From assembly GCA_963575745.1 (NCBI GenBank), contig CAUYUJ010021159.1:420427-484426 (forward strand): a DNA stretch of 64,000 nt, in the 5' to 3' direction. Within the stretch, counting starts at the first letter, position 1. Each line of letters starts with the position of its first letter. Position numbers and translations under genes: made by a program. The notes beneath the pieces are model-generated. The model did no database searches. It was given only the letters and a program-made list of their open reading frames with translations, and had not been told where the DNA came from. This stretch comes from Prorocentrum cordatum. Lineage: Eukaryota > Sar > Dinophyceae > Prorocentrales > Prorocentraceae. Below, one piece after another: positions 1-11,690 of the stretch.

Positions 1-820
1 CCCGCAGAGATGGAGATCCGCAACAAGGTGCTCCGAATGCTCCACCGCTGCGTGGTCCAGATGCTCAGCCACCAGCTGCTCTTCCACCAGAGTCTCCAGA
101 TGGGCCACGTGTTCAGCAAGATGGTCGAGGTGGAGATCCGCTTCCTGGTGCTGCGGGTACCGATGATGATCCAAAGAGTGCCGTGCGAGACGGTGAGGCG
201 TCCAGCGAGGTGGAGATCATGGGAGAGATGCCAGTTCTACCCCCAGACAGCCTGGTCACTCCCGAGGCTGAGGTTGCGGCGGCTGGATGTGGCGCGGCTC
301 GCCCCGCTCAGGTCGTTTCTCTGGGCGCCGTGTCCAAGACCGAACGTCCAGGCGAGGAGTCAAAGCTCGACAAGAAGAGCCCCATGCACCCCGAGAACGC
401 CACTAGAGGCCACACAGCGGACACACGGGGGCGCCCTGTGTTGGCGACTACGCCGTCCCTGCCGACAGAGAACCACAACGTAGCGCCTGTAATGCCAGTT
501 GCAGTCGCATCGCCTGCGCTGCCAGCTTCTGACGAGGGCGAGCCAGGTCACAAGCGCCTGCGCCGATCTTCGTTCTGCGACGCGGCTCCGTCGGCGGCCA
601 AGTGGTGGCTGCCTATTGCGGGGAGAACCTCTGCAACGCAGGCCGACCGCGACAGCGTGCCCGAGCTGCGACAGAGTGCTCGCGCTGCCGCCGCCCCCAG
701 CTCGCAGAGGCAGATGCGCAATGCCTTCCAGATGCTGGCGTCTGACTACGGTGCCGAAACGCAAGCTGACACTGCAATATCGGACTTCGATGTCTCTGAC
801 GCGCAGCCTGCCACGCAGAG
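1..820 (+). CDS. Gene 1, internal or last exon (partial, product unknown)
   Basis: The frame beginning at base 3 is open from the window edge to a TAG at 822-824, so the 5' part lies outside the window. The first 60 or so residues are rich in Pro, Gly and Gln. The rest is low in hydrophobic residues, with a basic KRLRR patch near residue 184 that could be a nuclear signal. The ending can be read in two ways: a splice donor, because CAGAG is followed directly by GTAGGT at 821, or a genuine stop two bases later. The relict spliced leader at 7585 suggests that a new gene starts downstream, which favours this being the 3' part of another gene. I see no known domain. Third codon positions are mostly G or C, as in the other exons here. 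Confidence 0.6.
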
Positions 821-904
821 GTAGGTCTGCATGGGAGCGCGTGTCTACCCAATGCTCTTCATATCTCGCCCAATGGGGCAATTCCGCAACAAAAAAAACA
901 TGTG

Positions 905-1185
905 GCCCATAGGCACCGCAAGGGAAAAGGAGGAGGAGGAGAGAAGAAAGGAAACGGAGCGGGGGAGAGGCGAGAGGGAAGCGAGGGATAAGTAAGAGGG
1001 GGAAAGGGGGGAGAGAGGATGGAGGGAGGAGAGAAGAGGGGAGGGGAGAAGGAGATGGGGGAGAGATGGCGAGGAGGGAAAGATGGAGAGAGAAGGGGAA
1101 GCTTCTCCTTCTCTTTCCTCTGCCTCTCTGTCTCCTCCATCCGTCTCTCGGCCTCTCTCCTCTCTTCTCGGCTTCCCTCCTTCCT
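905..1185. repeat. Purine tract followed by pyrimidine tract
   Basis: A GGA/GAG-rich stretch (905-1110) is followed by a CT-rich stretch (1100-1185), so the two halves could pair imperfectly. No gene is seen. Confidence 0.6.
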
Positions 1186-1194
1186 GGGCCTACG

Positions 1195-1380
1195 GGGTCA
1201 TATGGTCATATGTGTATTGAGGGTCTTATGGGTCCGATGAGTCCTGTAGGTCCTTACGGGTATTGTGGGCCCTATGGCTTCTATTGGGCCATATCGGTCG
1301 TCTGGGCCCGTATGGGTGCGTATTGGTCCTATGGTCGTGTAGGCCTTATGGATCGTATGGTCCTATGGGTTCTGAGGGGC
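1195..1380. repeat. Degenerate TATGGGTCC-type short tandem repeat
   Basis: Variants of GGTCCTATGG and TATGGGTCC recur every 9 to 15 bases. No coding signal is seen. Confidence 0.5.
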
Positions 1381-1473
1381 AACGTGACACAGTATGGAGC
1401 CGCATGGGCTGATATGAACACTAATGTTGGTTAAGTGCCTCATGGCCCTTGTGAGGCCCTCCCCTCTCCCTTG

Positions 1474-1671
<198 letters not shown>

Positions 1672-1705
1672 CCCTCTCCCCGCTCATCTTCCCCCCCCCC
1701 CCCCC

Positions 1706-2205
1706 AGAAAGTGACACGTGTCACACCGAAAACCGTGTGATGAAAACCAATTGATCCACTCGAACTCTGGACGCCAACATGGGGCCATACACTGTGAACC
1801 AACACACGGGTGACACGTGTCAGCCCGAAAACCGCGTGACGAAAACCAATTGTCCCACTCGTATTTTGGACGCCAACATGGGGCCATACAGTGTGAAACA
1901 ACACGCGGGTGACACGTGTCACCCCGAACACCGTGCGAGGACAACCAATTGCTCCACTCGTATTCTGGACGCCAACATGGGGCCACACAATATGTGTGCA
2001 TCAACGCACGGGTGACACGTGTCACCCCGAAAACCGTGCGAGGAAAACCAATTGATCCACTCGTATTCTGGACGCCAGCATGGGGCCAGACAGTGTGAAA
2101 CAACACACGGGGGACACGCGTCACCACGAAAACCGTGTGAGGGAAACCAATTGTCCCACTCGTAGCCTGGACGCCAACATGGGGCCATACAGTGTGAAAC
2201 AACGA
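1706..2205. repeat. Tandem array, five units of about 100 bp
   Basis: Units begin near 1711, 1810, 1909, 2011 and 2110. Most carry TGACACGTGTCA, a perfect 12-bp palindrome containing CACGTG. The palindrome is followed by an AAAACC(A)ATTG stretch and by GACGCCAACATGGGGCCA. Copies differ by scattered substitutions. The frames are not maintained, so this is not coding. Confidence 0.9.
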
Positions 2206-3125
2206 GTTCGAGTGAGGTTGACTTGGGCCCATTAGGTTGCCCACCTGAAGCATTTGAAAGAGAACCCTGGCGGGATAGTGCAAGGAAAATGTAGGGTGAC
2301 TGGCAAGGATCACGACAAACTTCTGCGAGTGTCAGCGGGGTTGGCTTGAACCCGTTGAATTCCTCACCTGGGGCGCTTCAGAAGGAACCTTGGCGATCGA
2401 GTCTAAGTAAGGTGTAGGGTGGGTGAACAACTGGTAACGAACATTTAAAGTGAAGTTGGCTTGAACCCGCTGGGTTCCTCACTTGAAGCGCTTGAGAGAG
2501 AACCCTGGCGAGAGCGTGTACGTAAGGCACAGGGCGGGCGAAAAGGGCACCGAAACATTGAACGAGTTTAAGTGCAGTTGACTAGCGTCCGATGGGTTCC
2601 CCACTTGAGGCGCTTGACAGGGAACCCTGGCGAGAGAGCGCACGTAACATGTAGGGTGAACAGACAGGGTAGCAACAACTGAAACGAATGTACATGCATT
2701 TTCGTCGAGGTTTCCGACGACGTCGGGAACCTCCCAGGCTGCATGGCTTTGCCCGCCCCCGAGAAATTACGACGGGCATCATGCCGTCGCTGTTCCGTAC
2801 CACACCTCACTCAACGAGGTTGAGTTGAACCCGTTGGATTCCTGACTTAGGGCGCTTGAGAGAGAACCCTGGCGAGAGAGTGTAAGTAAGATGTAGGGTG
2901 GGTGAAAAGGGCAGCGGGAACTTCAACGAGTTTAAGTGAGGTTGGCTTTAACCCGTAGGTTTCCTGACTTGAAACGCTCGAGAGGAAACCCTGGCGAGAT
3001 AGTGTAAGTGTGGCGTGGGGAGAGCGGGCAACGGCAACTTCAACGAGTTGAATGGAGGTTGACATGAACCCGCTGGGTCCCTCACATGACGCGCTTGAGA
3101 GAGAACCCTGGCGGGGGAGTCCAAA
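2206..3125. repeat. Tandem array, seven or more units of about 120 bp
   Basis: The anchor GAACCCTGGCGAGAG (with variants) occurs near 2263, 2383, 2500, 2622, 2863, 2985 and 3104. Each unit also holds a TTGAACCCGTTGG-like segment and a TGTAGGGTGGGTGAA-like segment. The gap between 2622 and 2863 holds one strongly diverged or replaced unit. Confidence 0.85.
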
Positions 3126-3166
3126 AAAAGATACAGGGTGGGCGACAAGGCGAAGAAACCCCGCGT

Positions 3167-3705
<539 letters not shown>

Positions 3706-4560
3706 TCACCACACACACCACGCACGCGCGCACACGCACACACACACACACGCATACACACACGCACACACACACACGCACACACGCACCACACTTTGAA
3801 TGATCAGCGGCTCTCCCGTGCCCAGAGTAGACCCATCGGGATAACGCCCGAGCCTTCGAGGGAACCATATACACGTCGCCAGCCGTGGCCTCACCACACG
3901 CACGCACACACACACACACACGGGCACGCAACGACACCTCGGCGGAATCGCATGGAGTCGCGCGCGCGCCCTGCGGCCGACGCAAAGGCTGTGTGTAGAG
4001 CAGCCGAGCAACCGAGGTCGTCTGTCACGCGCGCTGCGGCCGACCGAGATCGCACCCCCCCCCTCCCCATGCACTTGCCGTTGCATTTGCCAAGTGCTGC
4101 AACCTCGCCATCCGAGACCCCCCCCAACCACCACCACCACCACACACGCACCCACGCGCACACACACATACACATCGCGCACGCACCGACCCCCCCCCCC
4201 CCCTCCCCACACACACACACACACCAAAAACACACACACAAACACACGCCACCACCACCACCACCACCACCAGGACATGCACCACCACCACACACCACCA
4301 CCACCAACAACCGCCACAACCACCACCACCACCACCACCACCGCCGCCGCCACCACGTCCACCGCCACCGCCCCGCCCCAGCGCGCACGCACATGCGCAA
4401 ACACACATGCGCACGCACGCACCCACGCGTAACTGCACGCACACACGCGCGCGCGCACGCGCGCACGCGCACGCACGCGCGCCCACGCACAGACACACGC
4501 ACACACGCACACACACGCGCGCACACACGCACGCACGCGCGCACACTTACACGCACACGC
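3706..4560. repeat. CA, CAC and CG-CA microsatellites
   Basis: CA repeats occupy 3706-3793, 3895-3925 and 4140-4250, CAC repeats 4245-4375, and CGCACA repeats 4380-4560. The short spacers between them show no coding signal. Confidence 0.9.
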
Positions 4561-5520
4561 GCGCGCCCGCCGCGCCGCTGCCGCAGCGACGCCCGACAGC
4601 CGCGCCGCCATCCCGCAGCCGAGGCCGACGATGCGCCGCTCCAGCCGCGCAGGGCCACATGGCGCCCTGCAGGGCCCAACGTTTCCCGCCTCGCAGCAGG
4701 CTGCAATGCCAGCCTGGGCCAGCAAGGCGCAACGATCGCGCCGCGCGCGGCGCGGTCCGCGCGGGCGCCGCCCAATCGGGCACGGCGCAGACTGGGGCAA
4801 GGGGGGGCGGCAGCGAAGGATACTCAAGGATCGGCGCCGCGCACCCGCTGCAGGGCGCCATCGCGCCCGCCGCCCCAGCACCCCCGTTGCAAGCGCTCCG
4901 CCGCCGCATCGCACCAGCGCGTCAGCGCGCAGGGCCCAGCGCCCCGTGGCGGGCGCCCCAGCGCTAAGGCCGCCCGCGCGCATCGGTCGAGCGCAGCCGC
5001 GCGCGTGATCGGGGCCCCGTTGGGCGCGAGCCCAGCGGGCGCCAGGAAGACCTGGCTGGCGTCTCCTGGGCGCAGCCTCCGCTGCGGCTTAACTTCTGGC
5101 GACGGCGGTCGCTGCGCGCTGCGGTTGCGTTGCGCCGCGCGCGGCGCATGCCGCGCGCACCTGTTGCTTGCGGTGCTGAGGCTGCAAGGCGATGTCCGCC
5201 AGAGGTATGAAGCGGGCCAGGTGGGCCCCCAAGCGCACCGCCTGGGCTGCGCGCCATGGCGCTCGGGCGGCCCGCCTTGGCGCTTAGCGCACCGCCCTCT
5301 CCCTCACCACCACCCCGCACCGTTGGGGCGCCTGGGCGGGCGCCCCAAGAGGCATCGACGGGGGGCGCTCAGTCTGAACGCCGATGGCGCGCGGGGCCAG
5401 ATATGCGACACGACGCGTTCGCACCCCAACTCATTCACCGCGCGGCGAAGGGACCCATCGTTGACGCGCGGCGACTTCCGCGCCCCAGCGCCCAAACGTC
5501 TGCCGCTTCGCGGGACTAGC
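4561..5520. other. Very GC-rich segment, no gene called
   Basis: About 950 bases, very rich in G and C, with GCGC and GCGCC motifs throughout. One plus-strand frame stays open across it, and across the poly-C before it, to 5565. However, most frames are open here because stop codons are rare at this composition, and the Ala/Arg-rich translation shows no domain. I do not annotate a CDS. Confidence 0.4.
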
Positions 5521-5534
5521 CGCTCAAAAGCGGG

Positions 5535-6060
5535 CTTAACTTTTTTTCAAACTTCTTTCGAATGAAAAGTTCCCCGCAAGTTCCGAAATAGTTCCGAAAA
5601 AGTTCCGACGAATTTGGCGACGTCGTCGGCAAACATTGGAGATGTACGGACGTTGCCCCGAGGTAGTTCCGCAAAAGTTCCCGAGCCCCTCTCAGGGTTC
5701 CGAAATAGTTCCGCAATTGTTCCGCAAAACATGTCGACCCTCAGAAAAGGTTAGCCGAAACTTCCGCAGAAGTTCCGCAGCCCATTTCAGAGTTCCGATT
5801 CTGTGTCCCCGACGCTTCCGCAGCCCGTTGCAGCGTACCAGAGAAGTTCCCCGAAAGTTCCCCCAAAGTCCCGCAGCCCACTTCAGGGGCCCCAGCATAG
5901 TTCCCCGTTGGTTCCGAAATGGTTCCGACACAGTTCCGAAATAGTTCCGCAAAAGTTCCCCGAAAGTTCCGCAGCCCCTTGCGATGGTCAAAAATAGTTC
6001 CGCAAAAGTTCCGAAATAGTTCCCCAAAGGTTCCCCAAAAGTTCCCCGTGCCATTCTACA
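5535..6060. repeat. GTTCCG short interspersed tandem repeat
   Basis: The motif AGTTCCG (with GTTCCC and GTTCCGAAATA variants) recurs roughly every 10 to 25 bases, mostly followed by CAAA or AAATA. A second patch lies at 6718-6850. Confidence 0.85.
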
Positions 6061-7535
6061 GCGGTTGTTTGCAAACGAGGTAGCGAACTGGCTTCGTAAT
6101 GTTTTATTTACAAAGCAGCGAACATGCACAAAAAAAATGGTTCAGAATTTTGCAAAGTACCCCGGGCTCGGGAAACAAACAGGGCGCAGTCTTCAAATTT
6201 TGCACATGTCACTGCCCCCGCTGGAAAAATCTGCAAATTTGACGTAGGTCGCGCATGGCGATCAGCGCGCGGCCTTCGGTGCGTTGGAGCCTTCGGCGTG
6301 GGAGATAATTGCGCTGTCGACGCGGGCGCCAGCACCCGTGGTGGGTGGTGCGTGGTGGGTGGGTGGTGGATGGGTGGTGGTGGGGGGTGGGTGGGTGGTG
6401 GGTAGTGGTGGTGGGTGGTGGGTGGTGGGTGGTGGGTGGTGGGTGGTGGTGGGTGGTGGTGGGTGGTGGTGGGTGGTGTGTGGTGATGGTGGTGATGGTG
6501 GTGATGGTGGTGGTGGTGGTGGTGGGTGGTGGCGGTGGGATGGTGCACACATTTCGCCAAGAACACTGGTTGCATTACATGCTGGGCAGTAGTGTACACA
6601 ACGTTACATCATACAACACTACTGTTTGTACCACGACGGTCATAACACTACAGCCCAAAGTGCCTGCATGTATTACAGCGTCTTGATATATAATATACAA
6701 GTGAGAACACAGGCCATGGTTCCGAAATGGTTCCGACATGGTTTCGCAAAAGTTCGCCGAGAGATCCGCCGCCCATTGCGTTGTCCAAAAAATAGTTCCG
6801 CACAAAATACGAAATCGTCCCCCAAACGTTCTCCAAACGTTCCCCGTGTCATTCTACAACGGTGGTTTGCAAATCAAATAAGGCCGCGAGCTGGCTTCGT
6901 AATGTTTTGTTTGCGCAGCAACGAAAATGCATAAAAAATGTCAGAAGCTTGCAAGCATTATCCTAAGCTCGGGAAGAAAACAAAGCGCAGTTTTCAATGT
7001 CTGCACATTGCACTGTTCCCGCGGGAAAAACCAGCAACCTTGACGTAGGTCGCGCATGGCGATCAGCGCGCGGCATTCGGTGCGTTGGGGTCTTCGGCGT
7101 GGAAGATAATTGCGCTGTCGCCGCGGGCGCCAGCACCCGTGGTGGGTGGTGCGTGGTGGGTGGGTGGTGGGTGGGTGGTGGTGGGGGGTGGGTGGGTGGT
7201 GGGTAGTGGTGGTGGGTGGTGGGTGGTGGTGGGTGGTGGGTGGTGGTGGGTGGTGGTGGGTGGTTGGTGGTGGGTGGTGGGTGGTGGGTGCTGGGTGGTG
7301 ATGGTGGTGATGGTGGTGATGGTGGTGATGGTGGTGGTGGTGGTGGCGGTGGTGGTGGTGGTGGGGTGGGGCACATAGTTCGCCAGGCATAGTGGTTGCA
7401 TTACATGCTGGGCAATATTGTACACAGCGTTGCATCATACGACGTTGCTGTTTGTACCACGACGGTCATGACCACTACAGCCCACAGTGCTTGTATGTAT
7501 TACAGCGTTCTGAGATATGATACAATATAAAAACA
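5905..7535. repeat. Tandem duplication, two copies of about 0.8 kb
   Basis: Copy 1 is about 5905-6712 and copy 2 about 6714-7535. Both run in the same order: GTTCCG patch, a non-repetitive stretch with GACGTAGGTCGCGCATGGCG, a GGTGG microsatellite (6340-6540 and 7138-7370), then a stretch with GCATTACATGCTGGGCA ending in TATTACAGCG. The copies differ by many substitutions and by microsatellite length. No gene is seen. Confidence 0.85.
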
Positions 7536-7584
7536 AACAAAAAAAAACAAAAAAAACACCACGCAACAGATCAACAGTGTACCG

Positions 7585-7606
7585 TCCTTAGCGGTTTTGT
7601 CTCAAA
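7585..7606 (+). other. Relict dinoflagellate spliced leader
   Basis: An ungapped alignment to the 22-nt dinoflagellate spliced leader (D-CCGTAGCCATTTTGGCTCAAG) matches 17 of 22 positions, including TAGC, TTTTG and CTCAA. A much weaker second resemblance ends near 7630, where GGCTC is shared. Leader remnants upstream of genes are known in dinoflagellates and are taken as signs that a trans-spliced mRNA was once copied back into the genome. An AG at 7576-7577 could serve as the present trans-splice acceptor. Confidence 0.55.
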
Positions 7607-7681
7607 CTCGTTTCGCTTTGTTGGCTCCCGGAACAAACGCCTGGTGCGGGCGACGCCCTCACACCGTCACATCTGCGCGCC

Positions 7682-7953
7682 ATGCCGCCGAGAGCCAAGA
7701 GAGTCCCAGCGCTTCGGTACCCCAAGTTCGTCCAGGACTGCAGGTGCAATCGACTGAAGAAGAACCTCAAGGCCTTGGTCGTGAAGGCACACATGAACCG
7801 CCTCGAGGCTCAGATGTACAAGCGTCGCCTCTCCGCTCTGAACACGTTCGTGCGCAACCTGGTCAAGAATACCCAGAACAAACTGATGTTCGAGGCGGGG
7901 AGGCGTTCGGCCAACGCCGCCTACCTGCGAGAGATGATGCGTGCTGCGGCGAG
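7682..7953 (+). CDS. Gene 2 exon 1: basic helical N-terminus, unknown protein
   Basis: The ATG at 7682 is the first in its frame after the relict leader. The exon gives about 90 residues, strongly basic, with predicted helices (RLKKNLKALVVKAHMNRLEA) and no signal peptide or membrane segment. It ends at GCGAG followed by GTGAGC at 7954, a strong donor that leaves two bases of a codon. The next exon starts with one base after CAG at 9541-9542, so the phases agree. A TGA immediately inside the donor would otherwise end the frame. If instead the upstream exon (1-820) joined here, AG at 7691-7692 would be a phase-compatible acceptor, but the leader argues for a gene start. Confidence 0.7.
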
Positions 7954-9542
7954 GTGAGCCGCAGGACGGAGAGTAGACTCCGAGGTCTGCGGGATGAGTG
8001 TCACCCCTGGCGTGTGTTGCTGAAGTATCACATTATGTAGTGTGGTCCAACTCTCTGAGAGCACCAGTGCGCGTGGCACAGTGACATTTCGCGAGGACGT
8101 GGAGCAGCTACTTTGACAGGTTGTCTTGAGACAGCGTTTCTCATTTCGACGACGGCCCTGCGGCTAGGTGCAGCGAGCGGCAAAAAAAAATCACACATCC
8201 CAGCACCACATAACAATAACACAACATCATACAAGCATCATGGCTCTCAAAACCATCAACATAATCATGATCACCATCACCATCAACATCCATCTCGTAA
8301 ACATCACCATCACCATCACCACGACCATCAATATCACGATCACCATCGGCATCAAGATCACCATCAACATCACCACCAACATTGTAAGCATCACCATCAA
8401 CAGCATCACCACCAACATCACCATCATGCATCACCAACTCCCGCGCAAACATCACCATCACAAGCAGCCACCACAATCAACATCATCGCCAACCACTTTT
8501 CGGCGGGCTACAATACCATATCACGTCTGCATTGCTTCCTTCAGGGCTCGATCGGTGGGATCCCTTGTGTGGTTCAACGTGGCCTGACGAAGATTCCCTA
8601 CGCAGCCCCTCAGGATATGTTTGGGACACCGACGGGGCCAATATCTGCCCAGGGCGTATGTGTGTATCATCGTGGGTTTCCTCAGGCTCCCTCAAAGGTT
8701 CTTCTGTGACTCCATATGAGACCCTTCAGGTTCCCATGGGTTCCCCAAGGCATACGAAAGTGTGGCATGGACCCCATCATGGGACTCTTGGGTCCATAAG
8801 GCCCCCTTATCGGATCCCCTAGACATGCACCTGTATTGTGCCCAAGTCGTCCTGTGCGAGCCCCTTTTGTGGGGTCATTGTGGACGTCGTTGGGTCGGCA
8901 CGCTTACTCTACGGCGGGCAGCGGTAACTTGTGCGATTGACCTCCACACACGAGACGTGGAAGACCTCTCATAGGCAAGCGCCCTTTGTCGACTCACAGG
9001 GCCTGTGAGACCTCTCATCGGCGTGTGAGAACTCTGATAGGCAAGCTTCCATGGCGTGTGAGACCTCTCATAGGCAATCGTTCTTTGTCGACTCACAGGG
9101 CGAGTCAACGCTCCCAACGGCGCGTGAGATCTCTCACGGGGGGGTGGGGGAGGACGACGAGGAGGAGGAGGAGGAGGAAGGCCAGGAGGAGGGGAAGGAG
9201 GAGGAGGAAGGGGAAGCGGCATGAGGAGCCGGAGGAGGAGCCGGAGGAGGAGTCGGAGGAGGAGGAGGAGGAGGAGGAGGAGGTGATGCCGAGGAGGGGG
9301 AGAAGGACGCGGAAGAGTTTGGGGAGGAGGAGGAGGTGGACGGGCCCGTGGAGGGGGGGACCCGCATGGGTGCTTGGATGTGGGGAAGGCTTGACATGGG
9401 CCATGGGGGCTTCGCATGCGCCATGTGTCGACTACATGAGAGCAATTTTTGCTCGAGGTGCTCCCCAGAGGGAGGACCCAGTGGCCACACCTTGTGATTC
9501 TTGGTGGTGCCTGCTACGGTCTACTCTTGTGATGGTGGTCAG
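7954..9542. repeat. Gene 2 intron 1 with CAT, short-tandem and GGA repeats
   Basis: The intron holds CATCAC-type repeats (8190-8480), CCTCAGG/GGTTCC-type repeats (8570-8830), four copies of a GTGTGAGACCTCTCATAGGC motif with ACTCACAGGG between them (8940-9130), and a GGA/GAGGAG microsatellite (9150-9345). Confidence 0.6.
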
Positions 9543-10012
9543 GGGCAAGAAGCGCCCGACGGAGGCCGAGGACGACCACGCTGAGGAGGAGCACGGTGCC
9601 TGGACTAGGACGAGCGCCGCCGCGGCGGCTTCAGGAGCGGCGCCAGCTTCGACGAAGGCTACCAAAGCTGTTGCGAAGCCCTTGGCCAAACCGAAGAAGT
9701 TCAAGAGCGAGAGCTGCATGACGTGCAAGCGGCCCATCACGGAGTGCAAGTTCCCACGGACTGCAAAGTTCCAGGACAACAAGGTCATATGCGACCAGGG
9801 CTGCGAGGACTGCGAGGAGGTGTACCTGGTCGGCAACTTCGACTCGGTGGCGCCTGATTTCCCGACGTTCTCTGGCATGGTCGCCAGCGACAAGGGCTTA
9901 TGCGAGAAGTTCGGTTGCGCGTTCAAGGTGTGGAAGAACATGGCTCGCACGACTGCGACGGGCTTCCCCCTCAGCGAGGTTCCGATTTCTCGTGCAAAGC
10001 TGCCCGCATGGG
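9543..10012 (+). CDS. Gene 2 exon 2: six-cysteine putative zinc-binding cluster
   Basis: The exon starts after GGTCAG at 9541-9542 in the phase set by exon 1. It begins with a charged, Ala/Lys-rich linker (GKKRPTEAEDD onward). Counted from the exon 1 Met, the cluster falls at about C149, C152, C159, C174, C178 and C181, a spacing of C-x2-C-x6-C-x14-C-x3-C-x2-C that resembles a treble-clef or ribbon zinc site; I cannot name the family. The end is uncertain. GC at 10013 gives a GC-AG intron (10013-10388) that begins where GGA repeats start. A GT at 9979 with an acceptor at 10413-10414 is also in phase. An ATG at 9531 could make this a separate gene start. Confidence 0.7.
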
Positions 10013-10388
10013 GCGAGAGTGGATGGAGGAGGGACGAGGGATTCGAGAGAAGGGAGGACAGATGAGTGAGGAGGGAGGATGGACGACGGAGGAGGACCGA
10101 AGGACGGAGGAGGAGAGATGGAGATTGGTTGATGTAGGAGAGGAGGGAGGAGCGACGAAGAGGAGGGAGGAGTGTGGAGGACGGGTGAAAGATGATGGAG
10201 GAGGGGCGGTCGAGGAGGGAGGAAGGGGGAGGAGGAGCTGGAGGAGGCAGGAAGCGGAGGTTTGAGGTAAGACGAACGATGGACGAGGGCAGAGGTGTGA
10301 GGGATGAGGGGTGAGGGAGGAAGGATAAAGGATTGAGGACGACGGAGGACGAGGGGTAGGAGGATCAGGATGACCATGCGGATGGAAG

Positions 10389-10999
10389 CGCACGGAAAAT
10401 CGGATACCTCAAAGGTTGGCCAGGACACTAGCTGTGGATATCGCGTCCTGTGCCGCAAGGTTGGCCTCACCAAGACGGAGTTCGAAGCAGAGTACAAGAA
10501 ATCACCAGACGAGTACGGGCTACGCTTGCAAGATCTGGTGAGCCCGAGTGGCAAACAATACAAAGGAGTATTGAAAAATTGGGAAGGCGAAACTGGTGGC
10601 TACTTGTATGAATTCTACCGCGACGTGGTCACTTCAAGAACGAACTACGTATGCCACGCCAGCCACAACATCCATGCTGAGCAGGGTGCAGCTGCGTTCA
10701 AGCGCACAGCGGAGTCGGAGCTCAAGAAGGGCATGCTGCAGAAGCTCAAGTGCTGCAACTTGGACAAAGCTTCGATCTTGGCAAGGCTCGACCGCGCTGT
10801 CGATGGCGGCGGCCCTGGAGGAGATGAGTGGCTTGCGGAAGGTTCCGATGGCGACGACGACTTGGACGAGGACGGCGAGTCCGACGGGGAGAACGTGCAG
10901 GACCTCGACGGCGACGTGGGCGGTGGCGGTGGTGGTGCGCCGAGCAGTCGTGAGAAGGACCACTGGCGCCAACAAAACCACCCAAACGCTGACACCTAA
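10389..10999 (+). CDS. Gene 2 exon 3: conserved-looking region plus acidic tail
   Basis: The frame reads CGYRVLCRKVGL and later VCHASHNIHAEQ, with further Cys and His that could belong to a metal site. A Lys-rich helix follows, and then an Asp/Glu/Gly-rich low-complexity end. Two endings are possible. GTGAGA at 10950 is a donor and is in phase with an acceptor at 15411-15412, giving a 4.46-kb intron and one long gene. Otherwise the TAA at 10997-10999 ends the protein here. I favour the join because exon 4 has no convincing start of its own. Confidence 0.65.
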
Positions 11000-11004
11000 A
11001 GTAC

Positions 11005-11690
11005 TTTGGAGGAAGACGGCGAGGGGCCCTCTTGGACCGTCTTCGGGGGTCTTGGCCGTACCAGCACGCCTTGGAGGAAGAAGGGGCGCCTGGAGGAAGA
11101 AGGCCCTTCTTGGGCCGTCTTGGAGCGTCTAGGCTCCGACTGGAGCTGTCTTAGAGCATCTTGGGCCGTCTTGGGGCCATCGAAGCCGTCTTGGATGGCA
11201 TGCTGGGCCGTCTTGGATGCCATGTGAGGTTGCCCTCCATTCTTGGACGTCGTTTTGGAGCCAAGTCTGGGCCGTCTGGGCCGTCTTGAAAACCATGTTG
11301 GGCTGTATTGAGGTGTTCCTGGGGCCCCCGTGGGCCGCCTTAGGGACATCTGGTAAGCATCTTGGGTTTCGCAACGCTGCATGACGCCCTCAAGGGCGAG
11401 ATCTCTAATATAGGCCGCAACCCAATGCCAGACAACCGACCCTAGCATCTTAGGATCCTCCAGGAAGCCTCCTGGGGCGTCTTGCAGGCATCTTGGGCCG
11501 TCGTGTGTTCACGTTGGTTCTCTTGGAGTGCAGCCCGAAACGTCTGGGAGGCTAACTTCTTTCCAGGCCGAGGAAGGGACGGAGGGAGGGGGGCGAACCT
11601 GGGAGGGAAGGGGGGAAGGAGGGGAGGGAGGGAGGGGGGGGGAGGGCTGGAGGGGAGGAGGGAGGGAGGGGGAACGGGAGGGATGGGTTG
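11005..11690. repeat. GGCCGTCTTGG repeats, then GGGAGG tract
   Basis: Degenerate copies of GGCCGTCTTGG and CTTGGAGG recur from 11010 to about 11500. This is the same family as the array at 46280-48760. A GGGAGG-rich tract follows at 11570-11690. Confidence 0.75.

Noticed and set aside
8190-8480. Possible CRISPR-like spacing in CATCAC repeats
   Set aside because: No fixed repeat and spacer lengths; it is a simple trinucleotide and hexanucleotide repeat in an intron.
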